Shown here one piece after another: positions 53,151 through 61,917 of a stretch of DNA of 64,000 nt. The notes beneath the pieces were generated by a model. The model ran no database searches and was not told the origin of the DNA. It saw only the letters and a program-made list of their open reading frames with translations. The stretch covers positions 434,001 to 498,000 of the forward strand of contig NZ_KE150266.1 of assembly GCF_000411155.1 (NCBI RefSeq), written 5' to 3'. The stretch comes from Gleimia europaea ACS-120-V-Col10b. GTDB taxonomy: Bacteria > Actinomycetota > Actinomycetes > Actinomycetales > Actinomycetaceae. Position numbers and translations under genes: made by a program. The number at the start of each line of letters is the position of its first letter. Position 1 is the first letter of the stretch.

Positions 53151-53897
53151 ATGTTTTACGCGATGAGTGACATACATGGATTCTTGGACGCCCTGGAAGA
53201 CGCGCTGAGGCGTATTCCCGATTTGGAGGCAACCTTAACTGGTGACCCCGAAACACACAGGCTGATTTTTCTTGGCGATTATGTTGATCAAGGGCCCCAC
53301 AGCCGCGAAGTATTGCAGCGCATTTTCGACCTGCAAACTACCCACCCCAACAATGTGGTGGTCATCAAAGGGAATCATGACGAATGGTTTATCGAGTTCC
53401 TGACTACCCGGGACTCCCTGGCGACAACCACCTATATCCCAGAAACCCTACTGAGCTTTTTAGACGGGACAGACCGCGAAGCGGCAAAAACCGAACTCTC
53501 GTCCAGGGATCCCGAGGCAGCCCTGCAGGCGATCCGCGGCCAGATCATCGCCGATCACCCCCAGTTGGTGCGCTGGCTGAAAAACTTGCCGACCTACTGG
53601 AAAACCCCCATCCAGGTGTTTGTTCACGCCGGCATTGATGAGGACGCGCAGGAATACTGGGAGCAAGGAACTTCCGAAGACGTCATGCTAAACAAATTCC
53701 CCGCCACCACCGGGCCGTTCCCCATCGATATTATTGCCGGTCATATCGGCACCTACGCTTTAGCTGGTGACCCAAATTTCCATGACATCTACTTTGACGG
53801 TTCCTCGCATTATTTCATCGACGGCACCGTCGAAGTATCCGGTCGCATCCCGGTTCTAACCTATGACCCCACTACCGGCCGCTATGGATCGATCTAG
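53151..53897 (+). CDS. PPP-family metallophosphatase (Ser/Thr phosphatase or Ap4A hydrolase-like)
   Basis: A 248-residue phosphoesterase with SDIHG (Asp7, His9), GDYVDQGP, GNHDEW, FVHAGID and AGHIGT, the full calcineurin-like metal set of the PPP class. It would use two metals to hydrolyse a phosphoester, either phosphoprotein or dinucleoside polyphosphate. AAGGAG precedes the ATG. It is divergent from the FtsZ-like gene. Confidence 0.85.
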   Translation: MFYAMSDIHGFLDALEDALRRIPDLEATLTGDPETHRLIFLGDYVDQGPHSREVLQRIFDLQTTHPNNVVVIKGNHDEWFIEFLTTRDSLATTTYIPETLLSFLDGTDREAAKTELSSRDPEAALQAIRGQIIADHPQLVRWLKNLPTYWKTPIQVFVHAGIDEDAQEYWEQGTSEDVMLNKFPATTGPFPIDIIAGHIGTYALAGDPNFHDIYFDGSSHYFIDGTVEVSGRIPVLTYDPTTGRYGSI

Positions 53898-54057
53898 CAG
53901 ACTCCAAACAGCTCTAATCTAATGTCATCGAATTCGGTGACATTAGAAAAGTACCAGTCTAAATAGTTTAACTTTGACTCTGGGCATCCGCCCCAAGATC
54001 AGAATCCCTAGTCTGTGAAGCGTTATTTGCGAGTCAGAAAGACACATTTTTCATCTC

Positions 54058-54179
54058 CGTTAGCGAGTTAAACCCCAAAATCCCACCCGAACAGGGAAAA
54101 CGCGATACTAGGTAACGCAAAACCCAAACCCGCTAACGCAAGCGATTTTGCCCCCTAAGCGATACTCGCTAACGCAAAA
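54058..54179. repeat. cluster of CGCTAACGCAA-type repeats
   Basis: GCGATACTAGGTAACGCAAAA (54102-54122) and GCGATACTCGCTAACGCAAAA (54159-54179) differ at two of 21 bases. CGCTAACGCAA also occurs at 54131-54141, and an inverted copy (CCGTTAGCGAGT) at 54058-54069. They sit in the 300-base stretch before the tRNA-Gly gene. Confidence 0.6.
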
Positions 54180-54206
54180 GGGTACTTATCAAATCCGACG
54201 TCTAAG

Positions 54207-54280
54207 TGGAGCGAGTGACGGGAATCGAACCCGCACTATCTGCTTGGAAGGCAGAGGCTCTACCATTGAGCTACACTCGC
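54207..54280 (-). tRNA. tRNA-Gly (UCC)
   Basis: On the minus strand GCGAGTG opens and CACTCGC closes a 7-bp acceptor stem. The D arm GCTCAATGGTAGAGC, the anticodon arm CTGCCTTCCAAGCAG with anticodon TCC (54246-54248) and the T arm CGGGTTCGATTCCCG are complete. Discriminator T and an encoded CCA (54207-54209) follow. Confidence 0.95.
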
Positions 54281-54382
54281 GCGGCGAAGTCGGCATTCAC
54301 CGCTTCGACAAATGGAGATGTTACCGGAAAACCCCCGAGTTGTGAAATGCAGGCCATTACCCGCTATGATTGTCTCTTGGCA

Positions 54383-54456
54383 CGGGGTGTGGCGCAGCTT
54401 GGTAGCGCGTCCGCTTTGGGAGCGGAAGGTCGTGGGTTCAAATCCCGCCACCCCGA
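54383..54456 (+). tRNA. tRNA-Pro (UGG)
   Basis: CGGGGTG and CACCCCG form the acceptor stem. The D arm GCGCAGCTTGGTAGCGC, anticodon arm TCCGCTTTGGGAGCGGA with anticodon TGG (54417-54419) and T arm are canonical. Discriminator A; CCA is not encoded. Confidence 0.95.
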
Positions 54457-54462
54457 CAGTTG

Positions 54463-54487
54463 GGTCCTCAGCAAACCGCTGAGGACC
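54463..54487 (+). terminator. terminator after tRNA-Pro
   Basis: GGTCCTCAGC (54463-54472) and GCTGAGGACC (54478-54487) form a 10-bp stem with a 5-base loop, followed by TTCCTCATTTC. Confidence 0.75.
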
Positions 54488-54545
54488 TTCCTCATTTCAC
54501 CACCCTCAAGATGCGCTACCCCAATATGTTCGAAAGACTATTGGC

Positions 54546-55133
54546 ATGATTAAAACAAAGTACATCGCACTAGTATCTGCCAGCGCTCTCGCATTTGGCC
54601 TAACCGGTTGCACTGCCAGCTCGAATGAAGAAGCGCACACAACGGCCCCATCGCAAACAGCCACCCAGGCGCAGGAGACATCTGAAACTACGGGCGATTC
54701 ATCCTCCGATATCATCCCGTTCGCCGACAACCAGGCCGCTATCGACGCGATCAAGGCCGTTGAAGCTGAATCTGGTGGAAAGGCTGTGAGCCTAGACCGT
54801 GAAGACTCCAAGAGCCTGTGGAAAGTCACCGTTATTCACGGCGAAAACGAAATCGAATACTACGCTGATGCGGCCGGTAAGGTCACTAAACACGAAACTG
54901 ACAACGCTGATGGCGATGACAAGAAATACGGTGCGCAGGCCCTACCCATGATCGACGCGATCGAAAAGGCCTTAGCGGACGTCCCAGACGGCTACATCGA
55001 CGAGGTAGAGCTTGATGAAGACAACGGCACTGTCACCTGGCAAATAGACTTTGACGACGCTAACGCCAAGGACTACAAGAAGGTCCGCCTAGACTACCAG
55101 TCCGGCTCTGTTGTAGAGGTAAAAGACAACTAA
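54546..55133 (+). CDS. PepSY-domain lipoprotein
   Basis: A 195-residue lipoprotein with lipobox LTGC (Cys22), a Thr/Ser-rich linker (to about 60) and two PepSY-like modules (about 62-120 and 130-193) with the strand pattern WKVTVIHGENEIEYYADAAGKV and TWQIDFDDANAKDYKKVRLD. Strongly acidic. PepSY domains are thought to restrain proteases or bind cell-wall components. Ends at a strong terminator. Confidence 0.8.
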   Translation: MIKTKYIALVSASALAFGLTGCTASSNEEAHTTAPSQTATQAQETSETTGDSSSDIIPFADNQAAIDAIKAVEAESGGKAVSLDREDSKSLWKVTVIHGENEIEYYADAAGKVTKHETDNADGDDKKYGAQALPMIDAIEKALADVPDGYIDEVELDEDNGTVTWQIDFDDANAKDYKKVRLDYQSGSVVEVKDN

Positions 55134-55220
55134 CTACGCCACCGAGGCAAGTAACCCGTCCATAGGCCACACACCAGCACAAAAGGCTGATTAAAGCCGG
55201 CTAGACGCACCGGACTGACG

Positions 55221-55252
55221 CAGGGGCTGACAGATTGTTCTGTCAGCCCCTG
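55221..55252 (+). terminator. terminator after PepSY lipoprotein
   Basis: CAGGGGCTGACAG (55221-55233) and its complement (55240-55252) form a 13-bp stem, followed by TTCGTTTG. Confidence 0.85.
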
Positions 55253-55298
55253 TTCGTTTGCTACTAGTCGCGGACGCGCATCTGGTTCCTGATACTCG

Positions 55299-56054
55299 CT
55301 ACTCGCTAGAGCTCCCCATACGGCGTGTCAGGGTGTTAGTCCCCTGCTCAACCGGGCGAATAATCATTGAATCAATGTTCACGTGCTCCGGCAGGTTCAT
55401 CGTCCAGGCAATCGCCTCCGCCACGTCTTCGCCAACCAGCGGCTTCTCCACGCCCGCATACACCGCATCGGCCGCCTCTCGGCTGCCCAGCCGGTTCAGC
55501 GAGAACTCTTCTGTGCGCACCATTCCAGGAGCGATCTCAATCACCCGCACCGGCTCTCCAACCAGCTCCTGACGTAGCGTAAGCGGAATCATGCGCTCCG
55601 CGTGCTTAGCAGCAACATATCCCCCTCCGCCCGGATACGTGTCATGCGCAGCCGTCGACGTGACAAACACGAGCGTTCCCCCGCCCTTACGCATCTGCGG
55701 CAAAAACGCCCGCGTCATGCCAAGCGCAGTAACCACGTTCATCTCATACATCGACTTCCAACGATCAATCTGAGCATCCGCCACCGCGTCCACACCGCGA
55801 GCGCCGCCCGCAACGTTTACCAGGGCGTCTACGTGCCCGATTGTTGCAGCGTATTCAACGAGTTCCCGAATGCGTTTTTCACTCGTTAGGTCTGCGGTGA
55901 ACGTGTAGCACCCCGTTTGTTTGGCGAGTTCGTTTAGCCGATTTTCGCGCCGGGCTACCGCAATAACTCTCCAGCCCTGCTCGGCTAGTTTCACTACCGT
56001 TGCCCGCCCAATACCGGTTGACGCGCCCGTAACGATCGCGAGTTTGCTACCCAT
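55299..56054 (-). CDS. short-chain dehydrogenase/reductase
   Basis: A 251-residue classical SDR with the cofactor motif TGASTGIG, VNVAGGARG, catalytic Ser in VTSTAAH and YxxxK as YVAAK. The Arg-rich VARRENR after the second strand favours NADP. It is close to the YdfG group of serine/3-hydroxy acid dehydrogenases; substrate unknown. AGGAGG precedes the ATG. Confidence 0.87.
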   Translation of the reverse strand: MGSKLAIVTGASTGIGRATVVKLAEQGWRVIAVARRENRLNELAKQTGCYTFTADLTSEKRIRELVEYAATIGHVDALVNVAGGARGVDAVADAQIDRWKSMYEMNVVTALGMTRAFLPQMRKGGGTLVFVTSTAAHDTYPGGGGYVAAKHAERMIPLTLRQELVGEPVRVIEIAPGMVRTEEFSLNRLGSREAADAVYAGVEKPLVGEDVAEAIAWTMNLPEHVNIDSMIIRPVEQGTNTLTRRMGSSSE

Positions 56055-56251
56055 CGTGGCCTCCTAAAAACGAGTGTTCTTTTTCGCTTTCAAATTTAGT
56101 CACTAGCATCCAGTGTCGCTTCACTAATCCGATTGCTCAGCGGTGAGCCTCGGTTTAGCTTCGCGTGCGGATGGCGCGAATCGTCGCCGAGTTCATCACG
56201 GGCAGGCAGAGCCAGAATTCACCCGCCGCCTAGTTTCGTTAAGGTTGAGGC

Positions 56252-58252
56252 ATGGCAAATTCTTATTCAGACTCACTGACTGATCCGAAGATCATGGATC
56301 AGTCCATCAAACCAACCGAAGATTTCTACCGCCACGCGAACGGAACGTGGCTGAAGGAACACGAGATTCCTTCCGACCGTCCCAGCGACGGTGCGTTTTA
56401 CAAGCTGCGGGACGAGGCCGAAGAGCATATTCATACGATTGTTGAGGCCCTAGACCCAGGCAGTGCGGACGTGGAAGAGCGAAAGCTCGCCACACTCTAC
56501 ACCCAGTTCATGGACGAGCAGGCCGTGGAGGAACTCGGCGCAAAACCGCTGGCCCCTGACTTTGCTCTCATTGATCAGGCGGCAACTCACGCGGAGCTTG
56601 CAGTCGCGATGGGTAAGCTTGCAGCCACGGGAGTGGGAGGAATCCTCGAGGCCATCATCGATGCGGACATGAACGATCCGGCACGCTACACGGTCTTCAC
56701 CTACCAGGCCGGCATCTCACTGCCCGACGAGGCGTACTACCGTGAAGACCAGTACGAAGTCGTACGCCAAGGTTTAGTCACCTACCTAGACAAGGCCCGC
56801 GAAATCATCGCCACCGATGCTCAGTTTGAGGGTTGGGCTAACGCCGTGGGTGAAGCGTTTGGCGCCGACGTGCTGGAGTTCGAAACTAAAGTTGCGTCCC
56901 ACCACTGGGACAATGTGAAAACTCGCGACGCCGTGGCGTCCAACAACCCCACCACGTTCAGTCAGTTCGCCGAAACGAACAGCGACTACCCTTGGGCCTC
57001 CTGGTGGGAAGCCACCGGTCTGCCCACCACTGGCGATACGCCCGTAAACGTGCGCCAGCCGTCCTACGTTGAGGCTATCCCTTCCCTCTGGAATGACACT
57101 GACCTGGGCACCTTGAAGAAGTGGGCGTACGGGCAGGTTATCCAGACGCGTTCACCCTACCTGGCTAAGGCGTTTGTTGACAATGGGTTCGAGTTCAACC
57201 GTCTTCTCACTGGCGCCACCGAGCAGCGCCCCCGCTGGAAGCGCGGCGTTTCATTTGTGGAGGGAGCCATGGGTGAGGCGCTGGGTAAGAAGTACGTTGC
57301 TAAGCATTTCCCACCCGAATACAAACAGCAGATGAACAAGCTGGTTGAACACCTGTTGGAGGCCTACCGTCGCTCCATTTCGCAGTTGGAGTGGATGGGC
57401 GAAGAGACTCGCGAACGCGCCTTGGAGAAGCTAGCGGGATTCACCCCCAAGGTTGGCTATCCGGACGAGTGGAAGGACTACTCAAAGCTCACGCCTGGCG
57501 CCACCTTGGTTGAGTCCGTGCGCGCGGTTGCGCAGTTCCACGTTGATGAGGAGGCCGGCAAGCTGTCTGGCCCGGTCAACAAGAAGGAATGGTTCATGAC
57601 CCCGCAAACGGTCAACGCCTACTATCATCCCACGATGAACGAGATCGTGTTCCCCGCTGCCATTTTGCAAAACCCGTTCTTTGATCCAAGCGAGACTGAC
57701 GCGGCGAACTTCGGGGCGATAGGCGCCGTTATTGGCCACGAAATCGGCCACGGTTTTGACGACCAAGGCTCGCACTACGACGGGGAAGGCAAGCTCAACA
57801 ACTGGTGGACTGAACAAGACCGCAAGGCTTTCGAAGAGCGCACTTCTAGCCTCATCGCCCAGTACGACGCGTTCTCGCCCGAGCAGCTTGACGACTCACA
57901 CAAGGTGAACGGCAAGCTCACAATCGGTGAGAACATCGGCGACCTTGGCGGCCTGGGGATCGCGTGGAAGGCCTACCACATTGCCCTCGAAGAATCCGGA
58001 CGCACCGAAGCCGATGAGGAGCGCGGCGGCCTGACCGCAGCGCAACAGTTCTTCTACTCGTGGGCGCGCATTTGGCGTTCCAAAGCGCGTGACGAGTGGG
58101 CGTTGCAACTGCTGGCCATTGACCCGCACTCCCCCTCCGAATTCCGCTGCAACGGCGTGCTACGCAACGTGGATGCCTTCCACGAAACGTTCCACACCCA
58201 GCCTGGCGACGGCATGTGGCTAGACCCCAGTGACCGCGTAGAAATCTGGTAA
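56252..58252 (+). CDS. M13 family metallopeptidase (PepO-like)
   Basis: A 666-residue neprilysin-type zinc endopeptidase. The zinc motif HEIGH is at residues 496-500, and the third ligand is Glu560 in GENIGDLGGL. The NAYYHPTMNEIVFPAAILQNPFF stretch upstream of the motif is typical. There is no signal peptide, so it is probably cytoplasmic and acts on peptides. Full length for the family. Confidence 0.93.
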   Translation: MANSYSDSLTDPKIMDQSIKPTEDFYRHANGTWLKEHEIPSDRPSDGAFYKLRDEAEEHIHTIVEALDPGSADVEERKLATLYTQFMDEQAVEELGAKPLAPDFALIDQAATHAELAVAMGKLAATGVGGILEAIIDADMNDPARYTVFTYQAGISLPDEAYYREDQYEVVRQGLVTYLDKAREIIATDAQFEGWANAVGEAFGADVLEFETKVASHHWDNVKTRDAVASNNPTTFSQFAETNSDYPWASWWEATGLPTTGDTPVNVRQPSYVEAIPSLWNDTDLGTLKKWAYGQVIQTRSPYLAKAFVDNGFEFNRLLTGATEQRPRWKRGVSFVEGAMGEALGKKYVAKHFPPEYKQQMNKLVEHLLEAYRRSISQLEWMGEETRERALEKLAGFTPKVGYPDEWKDYSKLTPGATLVESVRAVAQFHVDEEAGKLSGPVNKKEWFMTPQTVNAYYHPTMNEIVFPAAILQNPFFDPSETDAANFGAIGAVIGHEIGHGFDDQGSHYDGEGKLNNWWTEQDRKAFEERTSSLIAQYDAFSPEQLDDSHKVNGKLTIGENIGDLGGLGIAWKAYHIALEESGRTEADEERGGLTAAQQFFYSWARIWRSKARDEWALQLLAIDPHSPSEFRCNGVLRNVDAFHETFHTQPGDGMWLDPSDRVEIW

Positions 58253-58303
58253 CCAGCTAAGGCATGGTCTTCTGCTAGCGCAAGAAGAGCGCGAAACCAG
58301 CTC

Positions 58304-58349
58304 AAACTTTCCCCGCTGAACAAGAATTTGCGTTCAGCGGGGAAAGTTT
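58304..58349. terminator. bidirectional-type terminator between M13 peptidase and pepN
   Basis: An 18-bp perfect stem (58304-58321 with 58332-58349) with A-run before and T-run after, inside the spacer between the two peptidase genes. Confidence 0.85.
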
Positions 58350-58435
58350 TGCAAAAAAGTGTAAGAATTGTATATAAACACGTGATAAATACTTGTTGCG
58401 CAAATTTTGCGGACAAACCGGACACAGGAGGCACC

Positions 58436-60985
58436 ATGCCAGGGCAAAACCTGACGCGCGCTGAAGCTGAAGAAAGATCAAAAATAGCATCCGTCCACCA
58501 CTACGACGTGGAACTGAACCTGGCTGAAAATGATGAAACTTTCACCTCCAAAACTGTGGTGGACTTCGATGCGCACGAGGGTGCCGAGACGTTCCTCGAC
58601 CTCATTGCCGACGAGGTCTACTCGTTGGAAGTAAATGGTGAACAAAGAGACACTGCGGCCTTCCAAGACTCACGCATCCACCTGGATGGGCTAAAAGACC
58701 GCAACCGCGTAACCGTCGTAGCCAAATGCCGGTACATGCACACCGGCGAAGGCCTGCACCGCTTTACCGACCCGGCCGACGGTAAGTCTTACTGTTACTC
58801 CCAGTTCGAAGTGCCCGACTCGCGCCGCGTGTTTGCCGTATTCGAACAGCCCGACATGAAAGCACAGTTCACGTTCCACGTGATCACGCCAGCCGACTGG
58901 GTAGTCTTTTCCAACTCGCCCACTCCCGCACCCACTGACGTGGATGGGCTTAAGCGGTGGGATTTCACCCCCACCGAAAAAATCTCTTCCTACATCACTG
59001 CGATCATTGCCGGCCCCTACGTTGGCAAAACCGGATCGCTCGTATCCACCGACGGCAGAGAAATCCCCCTCGGCGTGTACTGCCGTCAATCCCTGGAGCA
59101 GTATCTTGACGCCGACTGGGTCATGGACGTCACCCGCAAAGGTTTTGCCTTCTTCGAAAAGGAGTACGGCCGTCCCTACCCGTTCCGCAAGTACGACCAG
59201 ATCTTTGTACCCGAATACAACGCGGGCGCCATGGAGAACGCCGGTTGCGTGACCTTCCGCGACCAGTACATCTTCCGCGCCAAGCCCACCGCCGCCGAAC
59301 TTGAGGGCCTAGCCAACACAATCTTGCACGAGCTTGCCCACATGTGGTTTGGCGACCTGGTCACGATGCGCTGGTGGAACGACCTGTGGCTCAACGAGTC
59401 CTTTGCCGAGTTCATGTCCCACCTGTGCCTGGCCGAAGGCACAGAAGAGTGGAAGAACGCGTGGATCGGTTTCATGGCCCGTAAAGACTGGGGCATGCGA
59501 CAAGACCAAATGCCCACCACGCACCCCATCGTCGCTCCCATCCGCGACCTGGCAGACGTGGAAGTAAACTTCGACGGCATCACCTATGCCAAGGGCGCGG
59601 CCGTACTTCGCCAGCTGGTGTCCTACGTTGGCCGTGACAACTTCTTTGCCGCTCTCGGCAAATACTTTGAGAAGCACGCGTGGCAAAACACCACCCTGCC
59701 CGACCTCATGGGTGAGCTTGAAGCGGCCTCTGGACGCGACCTTGAAGCCTGGTCTAAAGTCTGGCTTGAAGAAGCCGGCGTCACCCTGCTTCGCCCCGAC
59801 TTCAACCTGAACGAAGACGGCACCCTGGGTGAACTTGCCGTAGTACAAGAAACCTTCACCCCCGGATCCTCCCTTCGCCCGCACCGCCTAGCGGTGGCCG
59901 GATACGACCTCGTTGATGGACGCATTGAACGCACGTTCCATGAAGAGCTCGACGTTGAAGGCGAACGCACCGTCGTTGAAAGTGCCAGCGGAATCAAGCG
60001 TCCGGCCCTCATCCTGGTTAACGATGGTGACCTCGCGTACGCGAAGATCCGCATGGATGAAGACTCCCTGGCTTTCGCAACCGCGAACATCGACAAGTTT
60101 GAAGACTCGCTTACGAGGTCCATCATCATTGCCTCCGCCTGGGACATGGTTCGTGACGCGCAAATGCCGGCCCGTACGTTTATCAACCTGGTCACGGCCG
60201 CCCTGCCCGTTGAAAAAGACATCACCGTCATGGGCCTGTGGCTCCGCCAACTCGACACGGCGGCTACGTACTACACATCCAACGCGGAATGCGCTGAGGT
60301 GCTCGAACACCTTGCAGACCGGCTCCTGCTGTTGCTGCGTGCATCCTCGTCTGGCTCCGACCAGCAAAGGCTACTTGCCTTTGCTGCCGCGCGCCGCGCC
60401 GCCACCCCTAAGCAGAGTGAAGCGATTGAGCGCCTGCGCACCAGCCAAGACACCCTGGTGGGCCTTGACCTAGACGTAGAGTTGCGCTGGGCACTCCTCA
60501 CCGCCTCCGTTGTTGCCGGCATTGCCGGTGACGCCGAGATCGACCAGATGCTGGCCGAAGACGCCACTATGACCGGCGAACAAATGGCCACCCAGGCTCG
60601 CGCCTCCAAAGTGGATCAGGCCGTGAAGGACGCCGCGTTCGAAAACTTCATGTACAACCCCGACCTGTCCAACGACATGCGCATCGCCGCAGGTCGCGGA
60701 TACTGGGCGGGTGCCGTTGCAAAGCCCGAACTATTTGCTGCGGGCGCGACGAAGTTCTTCGACGCTGCCCTCGACGTGTGGAACAACAACACGCCACACA
60801 CAGCGCAGTCCATCATGGCACTCGGCTTTCCCACACCGATTGCTGGACGCCTCGAAAACGTGGACGTCGTAGCCATCGGAAAACAGTGGCTTGAAGCCCA
60901 CCAGGACGCACCTGCTGGCCTTGTCCGCCTCCTGTCTGAAAGTATTTCTGAGGCGCAGCGAGCCGCCGCCATCCAAAAACTGTGA
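58436..60985 (+). CDS. pepN: aminopeptidase N (M1 family)
   Basis: An 849-residue zinc aminopeptidase. GAMEN is near residue 263, HELAH at 298-302 and the third ligand Glu321 in NESFAEF. A beta-sandwich N-terminal domain and a large helical C-terminal ERAP1-like domain make the actinobacterial PepN layout. CAGGAGG precedes the ATG at 58436; a longer frame upstream lies inside the terminator and is not used. It trims peptides, probably from Clp and other proteases. Confidence 0.95.
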   Translation: MPGQNLTRAEAEERSKIASVHHYDVELNLAENDETFTSKTVVDFDAHEGAETFLDLIADEVYSLEVNGEQRDTAAFQDSRIHLDGLKDRNRVTVVAKCRYMHTGEGLHRFTDPADGKSYCYSQFEVPDSRRVFAVFEQPDMKAQFTFHVITPADWVVFSNSPTPAPTDVDGLKRWDFTPTEKISSYITAIIAGPYVGKTGSLVSTDGREIPLGVYCRQSLEQYLDADWVMDVTRKGFAFFEKEYGRPYPFRKYDQIFVPEYNAGAMENAGCVTFRDQYIFRAKPTAAELEGLANTILHELAHMWFGDLVTMRWWNDLWLNESFAEFMSHLCLAEGTEEWKNAWIGFMARKDWGMRQDQMPTTHPIVAPIRDLADVEVNFDGITYAKGAAVLRQLVSYVGRDNFFAALGKYFEKHAWQNTTLPDLMGELEAASGRDLEAWSKVWLEEAGVTLLRPDFNLNEDGTLGELAVVQETFTPGSSLRPHRLAVAGYDLVDGRIERTFHEELDVEGERTVVESASGIKRPALILVNDGDLAYAKIRMDEDSLAFATANIDKFEDSLTRSIIIASAWDMVRDAQMPARTFINLVTAALPVEKDITVMGLWLRQLDTAATYYTSNAECAEVLEHLADRLLLLLRASSSGSDQQRLLAFAAARRAATPKQSEAIERLRTSQDTLVGLDLDVELRWALLTASVVAGIAGDAEIDQMLAEDATMTGEQMATQARASKVDQAVKDAAFENFMYNPDLSNDMRIAAGRGYWAGAVAKPELFAAGATKFFDAALDVWNNNTPHTAQSIMALGFPTPIAGRLENVDVVAIGKQWLEAHQDAPAGLVRLLSESISEAQRAAAIQKL

Positions 60986-61002
60986 CACCCGGTATTTCCT
61001 GA

Positions 61003-61083
61003 CAAGGCGGGCCCGCTTAATCACGCGGACCCGCCTTGCACTACGCGCCGCCAATCAAGCGATCCAGCTAGGTGGCGCGTAGT
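61003..61083 (+). terminator. terminator after pepN and a second inverted repeat before the PTS genes
   Basis: CAAGGCGGG (61003-61011) with CCCGCCTTG (61030-61038), plus CCGC/GCGG inside, forms the terminator. ACTACGCGCC (61040-61049) and GGCGCGTAGT (61074-61083) form a 10-bp inverted repeat just before the EIIB ribosome site; it may control the PTS genes. Confidence 0.7.
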
Positions 61084-61117
61084 ATCCTAAATAGAGACAA
61101 AAAGCATAGGAGTGGAA

Positions 61118-61363
61118 ATGAGTGACCAACACGCGACTCGTGCTGAAGCCATCGTTGCCGGTCTTGGTGGAAAAGAAAACATCGAATTTTTCGAAGCCTG
61201 TATTACGCGCCTACGCGTACAGGTTCGCGACCGTGCCCTGGTGAACGACGACGCCCTCAAATCTGCGGGTGCCTTCGGAGTCGTCAAAGTTGGAACCGTC
61301 ATCCAGGTAGTAGTAGGGCCAGAGGCAGACGAAATCGCCGACGAAATCGGACAACTGCAGTAA
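61118..61363 (+). CDS. stand-alone PTS glucose-family EIIB protein
   Basis: An 81-residue EIIB with the phosphorylated Cys28 in EACITRLRVQVRD, the pattern of the Glc/GlcNAc/sucrose superfamily. It carries phosphate from EIIA to a sugar through EIIC. The ATG at 61118 has AGGAG five bases upstream, preferred over an in-frame GTG at 61112. No EIIC is in the window, so the partner channel must be elsewhere. It overlaps the EIIA gene by one base (TAATG). Confidence 0.9.
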   Translation: MSDQHATRAEAIVAGLGGKENIEFFEACITRLRVQVRDRALVNDDALKSAGAFGVVKVGTVIQVVVGPEADEIADEIGQLQ

Positions 61364-61824
61364 TGCTAGAAGTCTGCTCTCCCCTGAGCGGGACAATCAT
61401 CGCCCTTGAAGACGTAGACGACCCCGTCCTCGCTCAAGGCATCGTTGGGTCAGGCCTTGCCGTAGCCCCAGTGGAAGAGCGCTGGCACGACGTCGTCTGC
61501 CCCGCCCCCGGCAAACTCCTCAAAGTGCACCCGCACGCCTTCATTGTGTTCGGGCGCTCCGGCATTGGAATCCTCGTTCACCTGGGTATCGACACTGTCA
61601 AGCTACGCGGCAAAGGCTTCGAAGTTCTAAAAGCCGAAGGCGAAACCGTGCATAAGGGGGAAGCCATCGTCAGGTGGGACTCCGCCGTTGCAAAAGAGGC
61701 CGGCCTGTCCACCTCCGTATCCGTGATCGCTTGTGATCTACCCCAAGAAATGCTCACCCTACACACCTCGCCGGGCAACAAGATTGCCCGCGAAGACCAC
61801 CTCTACACCGTCAAAAACGGCTAA
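61363..61824 (+). CDS. stand-alone PTS glucose-family EIIA protein (Crr-like)
   Basis: A 153-residue EIIA-Glc-like protein. The active His73 lies in GIGILVHLGIDTVKL and the partner His58 in VHPHAFIVFG. It accepts phosphate from HPr and hands it to EIIB. As an independent protein it may serve several EIIBC proteins and carbon regulation. Confidence 0.92.
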   Translation: MLEVCSPLSGTIIALEDVDDPVLAQGIVGSGLAVAPVEERWHDVVCPAPGKLLKVHPHAFIVFGRSGIGILVHLGIDTVKLRGKGFEVLKAEGETVHKGEAIVRWDSAVAKEAGLSTSVSVIACDLPQEMLTLHTSPGNKIAREDHLYTVKNG

Positions 61825-61861
61825 GCAAAACCGTAGAAGCGGCAAGCTTTAGACTTCGCAG

Positions 61862-61898
61862 TTTGGTTGCTCCCGCGCATCGCGTGGGAGCAACCAAA
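61862..61898. terminator. terminator between convergent EIIA and malQ
   Basis: TTTGGTTGCTCCC (61862-61874) and GGGAGCAACCAAA (61886-61898) form a perfect 13-bp stem. Confidence 0.8.
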
Positions 61899-61917
61899 TC
61901 AGATACTAATTACCACT

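Noticed and set aside
58328..58435. N-terminal extension of pepN
   Set aside because: The extension lies in the terminator stem, and ATG 58436 has a strong CAGGAGG site.
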